A DNA stretch of 14,733 bases from Candidatus Micrarchaeota archaeon CG08_land_8_20_14_0_20_59_11 (GTDB lineage Archaea; Micrarchaeota; Micrarchaeia; Norongarragalinales; Norongarragalinaceae): the NCBI GenBank assembly GCA_002763345.1, contig PEXZ01000068.1:1-14733 (forward strand), in the 5' to 3' direction. The translations under genes and the position numbers were made by a program. Below, in pieces: positions 13,686 through 14,733 of this stretch. How positions within the stretch are numbered: position 1 is the first letter of the stretch; each line of letters opens with the position of its first letter. The notes beneath the pieces are model-generated. The model did no database searches and was not told the DNA's origin. It saw nothing but the letters and a program-made list of their open reading frames with translations.

Positions 13686-14375
13686 ATGGGAATCAGACCT
13701 GCGAGGACATGCCGCGTGCTGAAGGCTCAGCCGTGGACGCGCGTTTCCACCAGGAAGCCGCGCAAGAGCTACGTGAAGGGGGTGCCGAACTCGAAGGTGC
13801 GCCAGTTCAACATGGGCACCGACAAGCGTTACGAGCTCGAGGTTGACTTGGTTGCTCAGGTGCCGATTCAGGTGCGCGACAACTCCATCGAGGCTGCACG
13901 GCAGGCGGCGAACAAGTACCTGGAGAAGAAACTTTTCGCGAACTTCTATTTGCAGGTGGTGGCGTACCCGCACCTCGTTCTCCGCGAGCACAGCGCGCTC
14001 GGCGTTGCAGGAGCGGACCGAATCTCCAAGGGAATGAAACGCGCCTTCGGCAAGCCGAAGGGACGCATGGCGCGCATCCGCCCGGACGGAGTCCTGTTCA
14101 GGGCTCGCATCATGGCGAAGGATTTGACGGTTCTCAAGAAGGCGCTCGACAGGGCGACGCGCAAAATCAGCGGGAAATGGAAGTTGCGCATCCGCGACAT
14201 AACCAGTGACGCAATAAACCTCAACCGCAAGGAGCACGTCTTCAAGAAGAAGGAAGTCGAAAAGCCCAAGGAGGAGGCTGCGCCCGCAGCTGCGGAGGCT
14301 GCGGCTGCCGCGCCTGCCGAGGGCAAGGCTGAAGCGGCTCCCGCGAAGGAAGAGAAGAAGGGCGGCAAGAAGTAG
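13686..14375 (+). CDS. rpl10e: Large-subunit ribosomal protein L10e (uL16) with Ala/Lys/Glu-rich tail
   Basis: 229 residues. It is part of the large ribosomal subunit near the tRNA binding region. The start MGIRPARTCRVLK, the core YVKGVPNSKVRQFNMG, the segment ARQAANKYLEKKL and the signature GADRISKGMKRAFGKPKGRMARI match archaeal and eukaryotic L10e. The family core ends near residue 180; the last 45-50 residues are low-complexity Ala/Lys/Glu/Pro (PAAAEAAAAAPAEGKAEAAP), ending KKGGKK, which most archaeal L10e proteins lack. Such tails occur in other archaeal ribosomal proteins (for example the P-stalk) but not normally here. GGGTGA lies nine bases before the ATG. The stop is inside a terminator-like hairpin. 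Confidence 0.96.
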   Translation: MGIRPARTCRVLKAQPWTRVSTRKPRKSYVKGVPNSKVRQFNMGTDKRYELEVDLVAQVPIQVRDNSIEAARQAANKYLEKKLFANFYLQVVAYPHLVLREHSALGVAGADRISKGMKRAFGKPKGRMARIRPDGVLFRARIMAKDLTVLKKALDRATRKISGKWKLRIRDITSDAINLNRKEHVFKKKEVEKPKEEAAPAAAEAAAAAPAEGKAEAAPAKEEKKGGKK

Positions 14376-14389
14376 AGTTCAAAACTCTA
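14373..14389. terminator. Terminator-like hairpin between convergent rpl10e and yidD
   Basis: TAGAGTT (14373-14379) and AACTCTA (14383-14389) pair perfectly around CAA. The left arm starts with the rpl10e stop codon, and the structure sits two bases outside the yidD stop on the other strand, so it could serve both transcripts. Confidence 0.6.
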
Positions 14390-14391
14390 TT

Positions 14392-14625
14392 TCAGGGGTA
14401 GTCTATGCAGGCTTCAGTATTATCGTTAGTGCAACGTCTAATTCTTTTATAGACCAAATACCAGCCTTTAAAGAAACCGTATTTCTCAAGTGCTTGAATT
14501 GCATAATTCGAACACGACGGATAAAAACGACAGATTATTTTGTGTTTCTTATTGTAGCCCCCGCCAATCTTTCCGTGCCAAATTTTCTTTATTGTGAGAA
14601 TAGATACGGACGCTAGGAAACTCAT
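14392..14625 (-). CDS. yidD: YidD-family membrane protein insertion factor
   Basis: 77 residues from ATG 14625; an in-frame TTG at 14637 would add four residues, but the ATG overlaps the upstream stop as ATGA and is preferred. The core CRFYPSCSNYAIQALEKYG followed by FFKGWYLVYKRIRRC is the diagnostic YidD pattern. In bacteria YidD sits beside YidC and assists insertion of membrane proteins. The usual final segment (HP-G-GYDPVP) is replaced by TNDNTEACIDYP, partly retained. The gene is visibly AT-rich relative to all genes to its left, consistent with recent acquisition or a different mutational history. No YidC homologue is in view. Confidence 0.9.
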   Translation of the reverse strand: MSFLASVSILTIKKIWHGKIGGGYNKKHKIICRFYPSCSNYAIQALEKYGFFKGWYLVYKRIRRCTNDNTEACIDYP

Positions 14626-14733
14626 TTCTTTTCGCAAATTATAACCTCTTCTTTGTAATTAGAGGAACTGCATTCGGGACACTTCCGAAGTTTGTCTAAC
14701 TGTTCTTGACCGGCTTCAACGTTTCTTTTGGAT
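14622..14733 (-). CDS. 3' end of a Cys-containing protein upstream of yidD (truncated by window edge)
   Basis: On the minus strand an open frame enters from the window edge and ends at TGA 14624-14622, overlapping the yidD ATG as ATGA. The last 36 residues are visible and include KLRKCPECSSSNYKEEVIIC, with a CxxC pair and a third cysteine, suggesting part of a zinc-ribbon-like end. Too little is visible for a family. Its AT-rich composition matches yidD, so the two probably form one operon. Confidence 0.6.
   Translation of the reverse strand, partial: SKRNVEAGQEQLDKLRKCPECSSSNYKEEVIICEKK

Overview
This is a compact, GC-rich archaeal chromosome segment. The evidence is an archaeal-type RNA polymerase large subunit with the NADFDGDEMN active-site motif, a threonyl-tRNA synthetase with the archaeal N-terminal editing domain, ribosomal protein L10e (uL16), TATA-box promoters about 25-30 bp upstream of genes, tRNA genes without encoded CCA, and two tRNA introns bounded by bulge-helix-bulge (BHB) type structures. 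Very short gene spacing, an unsplit RNA polymerase A subunit, a T-loop tRNA intron and many anchored surface proteins would fit a small-genome lineage such as a DPANN archaeon (Micrarchaeota/Diapherotrites-like). That placement is an inference; a tree of RpoA, ThrRS and L10e would settle it.

Layout. (1) 1-3506, + strand: the 3' part of a fused rpoA (A'+A''), then after one base a membrane thiol:disulfide protein (thioredoxin-like CPHC domain fused to a DsbD/CcdA-like membrane domain). (2) 3509-6465, - strand: tRNA-Gly(UCC) with a T-loop intron, thrS, and a hypothetical helical protein whose GTG start overlaps the thrS stop. (3) 6508-8013, - strand: tRNA-Arg(CCU) with a 37/38 intron, then a COG2403-type GTPase related to cyclic 2,3-diphosphoglycerate synthetase. 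(4) 8109-12804: three extracytoplasmic anchored proteins. These are a DUF4139-domain protein (+), a Pro/Thr-linker protein with signal peptide and C-terminal membrane anchor (-), and a 707-residue apparent wall hydrolase with an NlpC/P60 domain and a glucosaminidase/lysozyme-like domain (+). The last two diverge from one nearly palindromic TATA box.

(5) 12805-13080: a gene-free, hairpin-packed stretch. It lies between the intact tRNA-Val(UAC) gene and a 20-bp exact copy of that tRNA's 3' end, which resembles the two att sites of a very small or decayed insertion. (6) 13081-14375: tRNA-Val, a small two-helix membrane protein divergent from it, and rpl10e with an unusual Ala/Lys/Glu-rich tail. 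(7) 14373-14733: a terminator-like hairpin, then an AT-rich - strand pair, yidD preceded by the 3' end of a Cys-containing protein, joined by an ATGA overlap. Base composition there differs from the rest, suggesting different ancestry.

How the parts relate: sections 1-3 and 6 are mostly information-processing genes (RNA polymerase, ThrRS, three tRNAs, L10e). Section 4 is a surface module. The DsbD/CcdA-like protein could supply redox control for the cysteine-rich hydrolase outside the cell, but this link is an inference.
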